Assembly (NCBI GenBank): GCA_034440615.1
Contig: JAOTOM010004954.1
Span: forward strand, 337,501 to 401,500
Direction of reading: 5' to 3'
Source: Ashinkailepas kermadecensis
Taxonomy: Eukaryota > Arthropoda > Thecostraca > Neolepadidae
DNA length: 64,000 bases
Below are positions 1 through 12,096 of the stretch, one piece after another. Both the position numbers and the translations under genes were made by a program. The notes beneath the pieces are model-generated. The model saw only the letters and a program-made list of their open reading frames with translations. It was not told where the DNA came from and did not search any database. Position 1 is the first letter of the stretch. Every line of letters starts with the position of its first letter.

Positions 1-433
1 ATGTTCGAACGAACTGGTACATGGAGGTAATCGTATATTAGTATATGAATGATGAATAGTTTCTCGGGCAACAATGATAAAATGTTACCTGCAGACGATG
101 TCACTGTTTCCCTATGGGAAGAATACTGTTGTGTTCTCGAAGAGCAGTATGCGTCAGCTTCGTTTGAGGAAACAAAGCTCTTTTTGGTCACTTCAGTGGG
201 AACAGTACCGTTATGAAGGACAATGCTTTGTCATTGTTGCCCGCAAAATCATGCATCATGTGCTTTACCAAATTAATTTCATTCTTGTACTCCTTCTCAC
301 TGGATCACCACTCTTCACACAGTTTGTATGCACAAGGCCACGTGGTGTTGGGTAAATGATACGCACATGTATGAAACGCAACATAACACTACACTCACCA
401 CTGCACACGAACTAGTGATATTTTATAGTCACA

Positions 434-488
434 ATGCAGCTGGCCATTGCGCTGCGCCTGTTTCCAGCAGCCGTGCTGAGGTGGCCGG

Positions 489-528
<40 letters not shown>

Positions 529-694
529 GTACTGCTCTCCTGCTGTTGTTGGGTCGTTGACGAGAGTGAAAATGCGAAACTTATTGTGCCACCAATACCA
601 GTTCCTCCTAAATATGAACCCGGCCATAACCCGAAAAATTGAGTCACCAGCCGCTAACATACATCTTAGTTGTGTAGCGCCGATAGTGCCTTAG
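434..694 (+). repeat. (CTG)n/(CAG)n tract in an open frame
   Basis: About 12 CTG triplets (roughly 490-526) lie inside a plus-strand frame starting MQLAIALRLFPAAVLRWPVL and running into poly-Leu, which resembles a signal peptide. The other frames give poly-Ala or poly-Cys. No downstream exon supports a gene; most likely a trinucleotide repeat. Confidence 0.45.
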
Positions 695-717
695 TAGTAC
701 TACTTCACCAACAGACC

Positions 718-1227
718 TTAGTGTGGCTGGTTGACACTGGACGGCTCCATTGCCGGGCGCAACTCGCCATAGACGCGCCAAATGCAGAGCTTGGCATTGG
801 CTAATGGGCGGCGGCCTCCATTGACTGAGATTTCAGGGCCCCAGTAAGGTGCTGTCGACGCTGCATCAACCAGCAGTTCTCGACCAAAAGCATCTGAGCC
901 GGCAGTGCTCGAACCCCGTAACATTAGTGCCCCTCCGCCCACATGAGCCGAAATACACCTGTGCGGCGACATCAAGGGACTGTCGAATTGGTGTCGTGTC
1001 GTTAGCACGTGATTGGAGGGGGTGGAGAGGCGGTGTGCCGGGTCGGCCATTAACGTTCGGCGAGCGGTGTATGATGCGATGCCTTCATTAGCCACCTGTC
1101 GCACCAGCGGCGCCGTGCTAAACTGCGCGAGCGGCACCCCGCGGCTGTAACACTGACCACGTGATCGCGTGTGCAGCGCCAGACGTGGATCATGTGTCGG
1201 CGAAACACGCCAGCTGAACACCAGCAA
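718..1227 (-). CDS. Unrecognised open frame of up to 169 codons
   Basis: A GC-rich minus-strand frame ending in LRPAMEPSSVNQPH and a stop, with non-repetitive composition. The middle part (GPEISVNGGRRPLANAKLCI) looks protein-like, but I recognise no domain. It may be an old transposon frame or an exon; the true start is unclear. Confidence 0.2.
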   Translation of the reverse strand: MLVFSWRVSPTHDPRLALHTRSRGQCYSRGVPLAQFSTAPLVRQVANEGIASYTARRTLMADPAHRLSTPSNHVLTTRHQFDSPLMSPHRCISAHVGGGALMLRGSSTAGSDAFGRELLVDAASTAPYWGPEISVNGGRRPLANAKLCIWRVYGELRPAMEPSSVNQPH

Positions 1228-1429
1228 GCTATCCCACTGATCGGGGTGCTACTCTCACTGGCATCGCCACCCGAATGGGGATGCAAAATAAACGGTGCAG
1301 CCCGTCCTGAAACATGGCGCCCGTTCAAATTACGCCCACGATGTGGCATGTACGCGTGCTGCTTCTCAACCACTATGCCATTATTTTCCTCAGTCCCTCA
1401 TGGGATGAGTGTCGTGACGAAACCCAGGG

Positions 1430-2810
1430 TCTCCTATCCATTCCCTTGTGTGATCACCAGTGTGGCATTGCCCAGGACCTCCTCTCCATTCCCGTGTATG
1501 ATCACTAGTGTGGCAGAGCCCAGGACCTCCTCTCCATTCCCGTGTGTGATCACTGGTGTGGCAGAGCCCAGGACCTCCTCTCCATTCCCGTGTATGATCA
1601 CTAGTGTGGCAGAGCCCAGGACCTCCTCTCCATTCCCGTGTGTGATCACCAGTGTGGCAGAGCCCAGGACCTCTTGATCACTAGTGTGGCAGAGCCCAGG
1701 ACCTCCTCTCCATTCCCGTGTGTGATCACCAGTGTGGCAGAGCCCAGGACCTCCTCTCCATTCCCGTGTATGATCACTAGTGTGGCAGAGCCCAGGACCT
1801 CCTCTCCATTCCCGTGTATGATCACTAGTGTGGCATTGCCCAGGACCTCCTCTCCATTCCCGTGTATGATACTAGTGTGGCAGAGCCCAGGACCACCTCT
1901 CCATTCCCGTGTATGATCACTGGTGTGGCAGAGCCCAGGACCTCCTCTCCATTCCCGTGTATGATCACTAGTGTGGTTGCAGGACCTCCTCCATTCCCGT
2001 GTGTGATCACTAGTGTGGCAGAGCCCAGGACCTCCTCTCCATTCCCGTGTATGATCACTAGTGTGGCATTGCCCAGGACCTCCTCTCCATTCCCGTGTAT
2101 GATCACTAGTGTGGCAGAGCCCAGGACCTCCTCTCCATTCCCGTGTATGATCACTAGTGTGGCAGAGCCCAGGACCTCCTCTCCATTCCCGTGTATGATC
2201 ACTAGTGTGGCAGAGCCCAGGACCTCCTCTCCATTCCCGTGTATGATCACTAGTGTGGCAGAGCCCAGGACCTCCTCTCCATTCCCGTGTATGATCACTA
2301 GTGTGGCATTGCCCAGGACCTCCTCTCCATTCCCGTGTATGATCACTAGTGTGGCAGAGCCCAGGACCTCCTCTCCATTCTGTGTGGATTGGTGGCAGAC
2401 CCTTTCCCGTGTATGATCACTAGTGTGGCATGCCCAGGACCTCCTCTCCATTCCCGTGTATGATCACTAGTGTGGCATTGCCCAGGACCTCCTCTCCATT
2501 CCCGTGTATGATCACTAGTGTGGCATTGCCCAGGACCTCCTCTCCATTCCCGTGTATGATCACTAGTGTGGCATTGCCCAGGACCTCCTCTCCATTCCTT
2601 TGTGTGATCACAAGTGTGACGGAAGCCAAGAACCTCCTCTCCATAATCTCGTGAGATAACTAGTGTGGCGGAACTCTGGGCCTCCTCTCCATTCCCTTGT
2701 GTGATCACAAGTGCGACGGAAACCAGGACTTCTTTTCATTCCGTTGTGGGGTTACTAGTATAAAAGGAACCCAGGACCTTCTGGTGTGGCGGAGCCCAGG
2801 ATCTCCTCCC
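1430..2810. repeat. 48-bp minisatellite, about 28 copies
   Basis: Units of the form CCAGGACCTCCTCTCCATTC plus CCGTGTATGATCACTAGTGT plus GGCAGAGC (48 bp). Central copies are nearly identical; copies decay toward 2600-2810. Variants alternate GGCAGAGCC and GGCATTGCC. Because 48 is divisible by three, several frames are open without being genes. No exon was recognised at either edge. Confidence 0.93.
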
Positions 2811-3413
2811 CATTCTTTTGTGTGCTCAACATGGGGACAGAATTCGGTGGCAAGGCTCCTTTTCCAGCTCCATATAGTGCAACAACTTTTGCTGGCCAGC
2901 ACCGGGCCAGCATGGTAAAAGTGCAAGCCTTCTCGCCAGGAAGGGAGACAAAAACATGCGCACTTATTACGTTAGATGGCTACTTTACCGATATCCCAAC
3001 GAACGTGCCATTTGTGCTGGGCTGAATATACGAAGGGCGTTGCCGTTGCTGCAGAGTCGCTGCGGTCTGGTCCCCTGGGGCGAGAGCGGCTCTACGCGGC
3101 GCATCTGCAGCAGCTCAAGACCGCTTACCTTGCAATTCCTAATTCCTCGGCTGGTGATAGGTAGCCGGCTTTGAAACCCACATACCTGCGCACTACTGGC
3201 GGACACCGGCGGCATTACCCCACCCGGTGATATAATTCGGGTTGGGATTAATACGTTTCTTCAGCCTTGGTTTCTTGAAGATTGCACTGAGCCAGTTAGC
3301 ACACGTCAGTGTGCTTACGCTTGCGATTTAATGTCAACTTAGGCTGTTGCATTCGGCTCGGTACATTGACCATAGTTACCATAAAGGCTCACTAACTCAT
3401 TTACTAAGCAGCG
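2811..3413. other. No recognisable feature
   Basis: Unique-looking sequence with short frames in both strands and no domain or repeat that I can name. Confidence 0.4.
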
Positions 3414-3641
3414 TCAAAGCGAAGTGTCCGCAATTCCGCGGTCGCTTGTCCACACCGAGTCGGTGAGTGAGTATTCACTTGAATGCGCCGACGCCGGAGT
3501 AATGTTTTCCCTGTCCACAAGCGGTCGTGCTTGCAATGCATCCTTTCTTGACCAGCTTTCACTGTACAAGGCGGCGGCACGCCGGCGGTAGTTGCCGGCC
3601 TGTGCTGGCGGACGGCGCGCAGCCGTTAGAGCAGTCACGTA
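3414..3641 (-). CDS. Candidate terminal exon of an unrecognised gene
   Basis: After an acceptor-like CTATTCAGTTCAG the minus strand reads YVTALTAARRPPAQAGNYRR, a Ser/Asp-rich stretch including SSEYSLTDSVWTSDRGIADT, then SL and TGA. GC-rich with varied codons, unlike the surrounding repeats. The minisatellite at 3642-4395 begins exactly at the proposed acceptor and its units carry a similar CAGTTCAG motif, the same arrangement seen at proven exons in this window. I do not recognise the protein; it could be the cytoplasmic tail of a receptor. No upstream exon was identified. Confidence 0.35.
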   Translation of the reverse strand, partial: YVTALTAARRPPAQAGNYRRRAAALYSESWSRKDALQARPLVDRENITPASAHSSEYSLTDSVWTSDRGIADTSL

Positions 3642-4395
3642 CTGAACTGAATAGGCCCTGCCGACAGCGCCCGCACTGAGGAAGTCCACCACCGACTGAA
3701 CTGGACAGCCTCTGCCGACGGCGCCCGCACTGAGGAAGTCCACCACCGACTAAATTGGACATGCCCTGCCGACGGCGTCCGTACTTAGCCAACCTCTAAC
3801 TGACTGAACTGGACAGCTCCTGCCGACAGCACCGACACTGAGCCAATCCATCACCGACTGAACTGGATAGCCCCTGCCGACAGGGCCCGCACTGAGACAG
3901 TCTATCACCGACTGAACTGGACAGCCTCTGCCGACAGCACCGACACTGAGCCAATCCATCACCGATTGAACTGGATAGCCCCTGCCGACAGCGCCCGCAC
4001 TGAGACAGTCTATCACCGACTGAACTGGACAGCCCCTGCCGACAGCGCCGACACTGAGCCAATCCATCACCGACTGAACTGGATAGCCCCTGCCGACAGC
4101 GCCCGCACTGAGACAGTCTATCACCGACTGAACTGGACAGCCCATGCCGACAGCGCCGACACTGAGCCAATCCATCACCGACTGAACTGGATAGCCCCTG
4201 CCGACAGCGCCCGCACTGAGACAGTCTATCACCGACTGAACTGGACAGCCCATGCCGACAGCGCCGACACTGAGCCAATCCATCACCGACTGAACTGGAC
4301 AGCCCTGCCGACAGTGCCGACAGCGCCCGAACTGAAACAGTCCATCACCGACTGAGATGGACAGCCTCTGCCGACAGCGCCGACACTGAGGAAAT
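3642..4395. repeat. About 45-bp minisatellite with a two-unit higher-order pattern
   Basis: Alternating units differ as GCGCCCGCACTGAGACAGTC versus GCGCCGACACTGAGCCAATC, each followed by CACCGACTGAACTGGA; the dimer is about 91 bp. On the minus strand units contain TCCAGTTCAG followed by TCGGTGAT, resembling the acceptor proposed at 3641. Long open frames on both strands come from the repeat. Confidence 0.9.
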
Positions 4396-6120
4396 ATATC
4401 ACAGATGAACACAATGAAAACCGTCCGAAACGCGGTCATACTCAGGCAACCTGCACGATTAACATCAGTCGGGTCTGGTCCAAAATATGAGTGTGTTCTG
4501 AGGTGCCCATAGCTATAATTTTCTGGCAGATGAGCAGCAGCCCGATGGAACAAAGGCCATGATTGATGCAGACGAGAAATCATCAGGCTTGAAAACGGGC
4601 TCACGAGCGGGTTATTTGACTGTTTTTTCAAGCGGTATCACGAGCGGCGCTTTACGAAATCCATTGTGATGGGATGCATTTATTAATCATGCGACTTTAA
4701 TGCGACCCCAGCATTAAAGGTGCCAACCAGAAAGGTCATGAATACTGGGAACGTCAAGGGTCATGGGAAAGACAGGATCCCCGAGGTGCTTGCAATGGCT
4801 GCCGACTGGCTGGAGGCCCTAAGACGGCTAGAGGAGCTGTGGATGGCCAAGATCCTGGAGGGTTTAGGGTCCCAGAAATGATCAATGACCCCGAAGAGAC
4901 CCGGTCCAGCCTGGAAGCAAAGAGACCATTGGACAGTCAGGAGTCCTCGGGCGGTCAGCAATACAGAGATCATAAATGAAATTGGCGTGGGATGAAATAC
5001 TGCCGCCGTTGCAGCTACAGCTCCGACGACGGCGGCGGCGGTGGCGGCGGTGGCGGCGGCGGTGGCGGTGGCGGCGGTGGTGACGGCGGTGGCGGTCTCC
5101 ATACGTGCAGCGTCAGCTTTCGCTGCATTTACATTGCTCTTTCAACTTTGCAGCACCGACGTTCATTTTCGCATCTCTAACTTTGCAATGTGTAACACCA
5201 ATCTTGCCTGTGATCTTCCAACGTTGTCAAATGTAGTGAGGCGTATCGGACAAGCCCGAGTCCTGAGTTGATCAGAGTATCCATGTGATGAGATCACTGG
5301 TCAAGGAGCTTTGCACCCACCATTTTATAGACAGGGCAGGGTGGTCTGTGCCAGAGGCGCAGTCAAAGGGGACCGACCCCCCTCCCCTTAGCAACCAAAA
5401 ATACACTAGTTCAAACAATATATTTTGAGATTTTTGTCACCGAAAACCAAAAATTTTCGGCGCGCAAGGCGCCCCAAAAGCGCTCTTCCTTTTCTTCTTC
5501 TTGGTAGGGCCCCTCTTAAGAAAATCTTAGCTGTGCCTCTGGTCTGTACACAGACCGGCGTGGCGTAAACAGACCGGTGTGGCGTGGGTAGCTGGCGTAA
5601 ATTGGACGCTAAATAGAGAACGTGCAGAGGAGGGACCGTTACAAATATGCCACAGTGATGTAGTGATGAGCGAACGGAAATACAAATAATTTTATTAGTG
5701 TGTCTCAAATATTCACAAAAAATATGAAGAAACACGGGAGGTTCATTTTTTTTGGTAGCTCATTAAAATAACATGGGTCCAAGTCTTTGGCACCAATATT
5801 CGGGGTGTAGCCCGATACTTGAGTGACCTCAGCCTTGATCCCAGCTGCAGCATTCGCGCCAATTGTCCACGCAGCAAACAGTTAAGTTCTGCGGGAATTG
5901 GGACTGATGAATTGTTCGGGACTCTGGTCGCAAAACGCTGCGATTTGTACAGGATCTCACCCAGACAATATATAAATACTTTTGGTTTTACCTTCTTAAA
6001 ATTCACAAGCCACACTAATTCCCATACCAAAATGCCACAAATCCATGTACAATGTGTTTCTAGTTCCATCCCTGTTGCACATATTGAAAACAGAATTGTT
6101 GGTGTGTAGGTACAAAAAAA
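4396..6120. other. Intergenic; GGC/GGT repeat and an interspersed fragment
   Basis: 5027-5096 is a (GGC)n/(GGT)n tract coding poly-Gly or poly-Ala by frame. 5370-5480 (AGCAACCAAAAATACACTAG then a CCGAAAA..TTTTCGGCGCGC region) recurs inverted at about 46100-46220, so it is an interspersed repeat. No gene recognised. Confidence 0.5.
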
Positions 6121-6149
6121 AGTGTATCGCGATGCGGAGGAACTATACA

Positions 6150-6155
6150 ATTTTA

Positions 6156-6206
<51 letters not shown>
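6150..6206. repeat. (TA)n microsatellite
   Basis: A run of alternating T and A of about 50 bases. Confidence 0.95.
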
Positions 6207-6715
6207 GGACAGATCCAGTAATTTTCATGAGGACACTTGCTGGAGCAGCGCCATTTCCTCGGGGGGGGGCGCCACTAAGAAAGTCGCTGGAAAGGCGTCT
6301 CAGGCTGAATTCGTTGAGCGGGAGGGAAGGGTGGGGTGCACTTATGTAAAACTTTGTTAATTGGAGCGAAAGGGAGGGGAGTGCACGTAAGCCTTCCGGA
6401 GGAGCACCTTCTCTAGGTCAGAAAGGTGACACCCTTACGTGGGGTGGAGGGTACATGACCCCAGTGTCCCTCTCTTGCCCTGCATCGGAGCCTATATATA
6501 GGTATGCGTATATTATATCAGATGCACTATAGGCTCCAGTTATGAATGACAGATACTTGCATCCTTCTCACGCAGGACTGTGACCCTAAGTGTGACATCT
6601 TCATCAGCATAGTTTCAATAAACATACTTCTCTGGATAATTACATCAGTAGCGCCATCAGGTAGCAGGGTAGGAAGTTGATGGTTTGTAGACGATTGCAG
6701 ATGGCGTCTATGTGT

Positions 6716-6721
6716 GTGCGC

Positions 6722-6752
<31 letters not shown>

Positions 6753-6843
6753 CTTCCGAATCCGGTTTGTGGGGACAAAGTGTGCGCTTCCTACCCAGTT
6801 TCCAGGGTTTGTGGGGACAAATACTTGTCCCCGGAAACCGAAT
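6716..6843 (+). repeat. (GT)n-linked hairpin element, copy 1
   Basis: (GT)n is followed by CCGGTTTGTGGGGACAAAG, a spacer, a second TTTGTGGGGACAAA, and TGTCCCCGGAAACCGAATGC. The halves are inverted complements and can fold into a hairpin. A partial further copy lies at about 6900-6950 (CGGTTTGTGGGAACACGG then TCCCCACATACCCGG). Confidence 0.75.
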
Positions 6844-6959
6844 GCTTAGTTATTCATAGGACATGTACTCTATGCATCCTAGATGCGTTTTAAGTCAACA
6901 TCGGTTTGTGGGAACACGGTTTTTCAGGTCCCCACATACCCGGCTAAACGCTCATGCGA

Positions 6960-8570
6960 TTTTTCTAGGTGGAGTATGTGTGTGGGTGGAGCCTATTCGA
7001 GTATGTATCCAGACGTCGCTGCTTATTAGCTGTTATCAGCTAACCGGGCGGTCCCCCAATGGCGGACGGGTCTGTGGACTTTGGCCACCAAGGGTGCGGC
7101 TCACCGGCGCATCAGGCAGATCCTCGTAACAAGGAGCTGGACACAAATCTGATTGAATATAGCTTCATCCACTTGAATTAAATTACATCGATTCAATATA
7201 GCTTCATCATTTATCACCCGATTTGACTTTAGTTAACAAGATGCGAACTAAATTGGATGCTACTTTACATTCTCATTGAGGCATGTATGTTTGAAAAATA
7301 TATGGTAATAAATTGATTTTGTCCGCGTATTCTGAAGTGCCTCAATTTATTGACCTGATGTAACCTTACGGCTTTGGGAAAAAATGCACATAAGTTGGCA
7401 TGTGCGTTTCCAGGGTCATGTAAATGGGGAGCAAAACTGCACTAAGTTAGTGCGGTTATGGTTCATATAAGATTAGAAGCTGCTTTAGATGGTTCTTGTT
7501 TACGGTGATATAAAAAGATTGCCGTGGGGGAATCCAGGCGGCAGGATGTGATTGATATGGTGCAAAACTGCTCTTTTATCTGACCGTATTTGCAAGAAGC
7601 GCGTCGTCATAGCGTTTCTATGTCGACCCCCTCGTAGTTACGTCATATTTTCGCCCCTGGCAAAAGTAAAAATGATGATTGCATGAAATACATCCATGGA
7701 GCAATGGTTTGAAGGTTATTTAGGATCGTTTTTAGTCCTTTCAAAAACATGGCATCCCTTTTTCTTTTGCTCTGGAGCCGCTTCTGTTCTGTCGGCACAG
7801 CACAAAGTCTGGCCCAAAGTCTCTGTAATAAATATACTGTGGATTCAGTTGCAGTCTAAATAAACAGTTGATAATTTAACAAAACATACGTGGACGAAAG
7901 CTAGGGACAGCCACCATGTTGCATTCAGCTGCTCCTAATAGTCTAGAAATTAAGAGCGAAAGCCTGAAGACTGAAGGCAGGTATACTGATTAAGCCCTCT
8001 TAAATTATAGGGTTAAGACTAGGCAAATGATATATATATCTACTGTATATACTTTTAAACGGACCGTCCTTACTATGATGCGGAAATTTGGATAAATCTT
8101 ATTGTATTTCGAGTACAACTGATGAGCACAGGTCATATGTCACCATGGGTTGACAACCTATGGTACAACCCTACCAAAACCTTCGCATCGTTGTCAGGAC
8201 TGTAAATTTACAGGTACACCCTGTGGATAATTATAATGCGTTATATACCACAAACACTAAGCGATCAAAGGATATCATTTCGTGAGTCAGGGAAATTGTC
8301 CAAAGCATTGACATTAATGCACGCTCAAAGCATGCCGGTTCGGGTTGCAGTGACGTCTTGTGAACCCCACATGCTATGCATGGGATCCCCACGAATAAAG
8401 TAGAATAGCTCAGTAGAATATGATTCAGTTAATTAGGCTTTACATGTTTTCAAAGCTTAAGCATGGCCATCCTTGTAAAGAATACTACTAAAAGATAGGA
8501 TTCATCATAGGTGAATTAGGCCAGTTCCTCATAACATCTCCCGCCCTTTCTGAACAGCATTGGTTTCAAT
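6960..8570. other. No recognisable gene
   Basis: Moderately AT-rich sequence with no conserved frame, tandem repeat or named transposon visible. Confidence 0.4.
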
Positions 8571-9300
8571 GTTGTAAGTCAAAGCGGCTTGCATCAATGG
8601 TAGAACACATCTGTCGTACTTCTTGTGTGATTGTTGATGATGCTGCACATTTATCCTACTGTCAGTTTACTTCATAAGTACTTCCTCGATACACCCGTTA
8701 CACGTAGGACGCATGTGAACGGTGGTGTATGAGTGGTACAGGTAATTTGAGTATAAAAAGTTGCAAAGAGGTATAACTTCCAAAATGAGATTGCATTGAC
8801 AGGCGGGAATATGCAGAAAACAGATGTGCAAGTACTGAGATTACCAAAGCCAATACCCATGCATTGTAGGCTTAATGCTAATCTGAAATCACTTCGTGTG
8901 TGTTGCTTCAATTCTATTTTTGATGTCATCAAAATGTTTTGTACCGATGCTACAAAACATGCCAAAACTGTTACTTGTTCGTATTCGCTTCACATGTAAC
9001 GTTGTAGAAAAAGAAATGTAATACTGAAGGAACGTGTGGAACAAAACACCACACATAATATCAGGTAATATTTTGTTGCAATTGCCTTCCGCCTTGCAAT
9101 CTGGTTTGATCGAAACATCCCGTTTGTTATTGTCAGTAAAGCGCATTAAATGGCTCATTTATCTAATTAACCATTCCTGGGTGAAGAGCAATTCGCCGCA
9201 ATTTTGGTGGACAAAATTGAAATATAATTCCCAATAGGGTCAAAGAGTTGCCGGCACTTTTTCATGCCATGTTGACTCGTCTGGACTTCGGCCTCTAAGT
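8570..9300. repeat. Interspersed repeat copy (homologous to 12030-12740)
   Basis: Shares long diverged stretches with 12030-12740: GCATCAATGGTAGAACACAT versus GCATCAATGGTGGAACCTTT, the ACTTCxTGTGT segment, and AAATCACTTCGTGTGTGTTG versus AAATCACTTCGTGTCTGCTA. The 12-kb copy lies directly beside the LINE remnant at 11177-12096, so this is probably a fragment of the same element family. Confidence 0.6.
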
Positions 9301-10059
9301 TTCTTTCGGCACAGCCTTCAGGCGTTTATGAATATTGAGATTAAATTTTCGGTACCTTCAGATGAGTACCTTGGGCACCTTTTGCTAAAATTGCTTTTGC
9401 AGGGTCGCCCAACGTCATGCGGCTGTCATGCTACAAAGCTGCTGGTACGTACAGAGTGGGAAAGAAATCGCATATATCTCTTGAATCAAAATGATGCGAA
9501 TATAGGCATAAAATGCACTATTGGCACATGAATACAGCCTTGGTTTTCACAGAGCTCATTGCGTTTCTCGTTGAGAACTAACCCGAAAAGTTTTGTCATG
9601 CAATCCACTATAAGGGAGCCGGAACTTGACGCTGCGAACTTATATGCCCTCGTTTATCCTCAAGGTAGATATGAAGGCTATGCACATTAGGAACATGTTT
9701 ACAATGGGGTCTTGGCCGGGCACGAGTCAATACATGTAATGTGACTCTGAAATTCGCAATAATTCTTGCCTCTGCCCTGACCCTAAACCGGACTTGATGA
9801 AGCTCATCTCGGGAGTGCGAGGTCAGTATTTCAAGAGTCCATTATCCAGTGTATTTTGGAATTCACTGTTGAAACTGTCGCAAAAGGTGGCCTCATATTA
9901 ATGAAAGGGAATTATAAAAACCAACCTCTTGATCTGACACGACCCTGTATGATCTCCAGCCAAAGACATGTCGAGTAGCTTACGGATGACCAAGATCTTG
10001 TTCCATTCACATCAATGTCTATTCAGGAGAAGCTCGCAAGTTTGTATTTGTTGCAAATT

Positions 10060-10600
10060 TGAGTGATATCACTCACTGAACTCCGACTTGACCTCCGGCC
10101 TTACCCATGGCCTTTGGGTCGAATTTGCCTTGCCCTCGGATCAATTTTTGCTAGCGCTATCGATTGGCGTCAGTTTCATTCCCTTACCTCAGGTGGGTTT
10201 CAAGATGGGAAGGGTACAACTATCTCCCCATGCGAGTTGTGGTTCACTTGAAAGCCAAACGATATTAAGGTTGATTTATACAGTATTATAGTTCATTAAC
10301 CTCAGGTGACGGCTAGTGTTTCGATGCGATGAATACGATTCAGTCACTAATAAATGAAGCGGTTTCAATAGTCCTTCCATGCAGGACAGTGATGGGCAAG
10401 ATAGCACTCGTCAGAAATCCTGCAAGATCAAATATTTCCAGGAAAAGTACAAATGGATGCACTTGCCCATGAGAGGTCCGGTTTTTTCAATCGACGGGCT
10501 CGACAAAATCATCATTCGTCAGTGCTCGTTGTGCGTGTTTTAACCCACACAGTAAGCTGGTTAACCAGCAATCAGCTGTCCTGATCGCCGGTCGCCTCTT
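10060..10600. repeat. Interspersed repeat copy (homologous to 12880-13260 and 13690-13990)
   Basis: The segment GTGGTTCACTTGAAAGCCAA, TTATAGTTCATTAACCTCAG and CGTCAGAAATCCTGC recurs at 13700-13890 with matching order. The region 12880-13260 is a more diverged copy followed, like this one, by (GT)n and the hairpin element. So about a kilobase including the hairpin was copied as a block. Confidence 0.65.
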
Positions 10601-10604
10601 TAAT

Positions 10605-10712
10605 TTATGTGTGTGTGTGTGCTTATGTATGTGTCCTTATTCTGGTTTGTGGGTACAAAGATGTCATCCATACCCGGTTTCCGGGGACAAATACCTGTCC
10701 CCGGAAACCGAA
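10605..10712 (+). repeat. (GT)n-linked hairpin element, copy 2
   Basis: (GT)n, then CTGGTTTGTGGGTACAAAG, then a perfect 15-bp stem: CGGTTTCCGGGGACA (10675-10689), six-base loop, TGTCCCCGGAAACCG (10696-10710), then AATGC. The best preserved copy. Confidence 0.85.
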
Positions 10713-10888
10713 TGCGGGGCCACACATGGGACAGGTGTAACCTTCCATGTAGCTTTGTAGCTCCATGTACCTTTCCGTGTAGACAGAATTCCATGCATCC
10801 CAGATACGCTTCCAGGATACCTGCTGTTAACATCATCATAATTATCATATACGTATGCTTTACTTATCATATACTGTATGTACTTTGC

Positions 10889-10914
10889 ATCATCATCATC
10901 ATCATCATCATCAT
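10889..10914. repeat. (CAT)n microsatellite
   Basis: Nine or so CAT/ATC triplets in a row. Confidence 0.9.
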
Positions 10915-11176
10915 AACGTTTATTGAAATCAATCTTACAGTTCTATTGGACAGAGTGGTGCAAAACCACTAGGTGCTTAATTCATGGTACCTATCTGAAG
11001 GTGTGGAATGACACTGGAGTGAAAGATAACATGAGCACACATTTCTTGATTGGATATTTTCTAATATATCCCTAACTGCCGACGCCACAGATCATCTGTG
11101 AAGCCACCGCCCAATCCAGCATGGGTCGTGACCCCAATTTAGTGGAACTTAGGCCATTGCTAACTTATTTGCACTG

Positions 11177-12096
11177 TTAGTTCATGTCAAATATATGGGT
11201 TTCGCATATAAAGTTATGAAAATGGCGAGCCACCACCCGACCGTCGTTATCGTTCAATCCGTCCCCATGTAACATGATATGAAGCTTGGTTAGTGGCTGG
11301 AATTCTGGAAAATTCTGGCAGACATGTTGTGAAATCTTGTTGAATAGTTTATTTCGGGGGCAGTGTGATTTGGACAATCTATAATTAGGTACCGAACATT
11401 TTCGTTTTGGCAGCCACAAGCACATTGGGGAAGAACAAGCACGTTTTTGAATTCGAAATAGATGGGAGTTTAGATGAGACATATCAACTCTAAGTCTGGT
11501 ATGGAGGAAGTTTCCTTTCTTTGTTCCAGAAGAGTATAATTTTGTTGGACTGGGCACACCGAACTCCTGCGTAATCGCTTGTTCAAGGAGATGTGGGGGA
11601 GACAGCGTGTACTTTCGCTTGTACTCTTCCAAAGTCGTACAGTATATAGTTGGGAAGAGCGATTTTGTAAAGGATGATGTATGGTTTGCAGTTACTGTGT
11701 GATGGCTGGCGTTACGAAGTTCACTACCTATTTCGAGCACACATGTTTGAGGCATGATATAACTGATATAGTATGGTGTGTTCTGTTCTGAGTCGCTTAA
11801 TTTATGATAAAGCATCCGCTTGTGTATGCTCCCAGGTCGAGTCGAATTGTGTCAGTAGATGATCTAAAGAGTGTCGCGGTTACTAGTCGTCCTACTCTGG
11901 CTTGTAGAGTCTCTAATCGTGTTGCGTCTTGGATTGTAATTTGTCCATCGTAAATAACATCACAGTAGTCATCTAATGACATTTTCTGCTCTTTCTGCAT
12001 ACCACTGGCATTAAAGCCGCAATTAAAAATGGTTCGCATCAATGGTGGAACCTTTTGTGGGACTTCCTGTGTTAATTGTACCGGTATTGCGCACAT
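11177..12096 (-). mobile_element. Broken non-LTR retrotransposon, C-terminal part
   Basis: Two overlapping minus-strand frames form the C-terminal end of a LINE polyprotein: YCDVIYDGQITIQDATRLET, LQARVGRLVTATLFRSSTD and LDLG, then after a frameshift LLEQAITQEFGV, LHTRLRVDMSHLNSHLFRIQ and RACSSPMCLWLPKRK. TRLR...S.LNSHLF is typical after the RT thumb of many animal LINEs. The RT core is absent and frames are shifted, so it is inactive. Confidence 0.75.

Noticed and set aside
434..694. Secreted-protein exon with poly-Leu signal peptide
   Set aside because: Hydrophobicity comes from the CTG repeat; no conserved downstream sequence or convincing donor.
1825..2451. 208-codon frame with NGEEVLGSATLVIIHG repeats
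   Set aside because: The 48-bp unit is a multiple of three, so any stop-free frame stays open. No start context, no flanking unique coding sequence.
1430..2810. CRISPR array
   Set aside because: Units are contiguous head-to-tail without unique spacers, and the genome is eukaryotic.
3750..4631. 293-codon minus-strand frame
   Set aside because: Repeats of the 45-bp minisatellite unit; overlapping frames on both strands are equally open.
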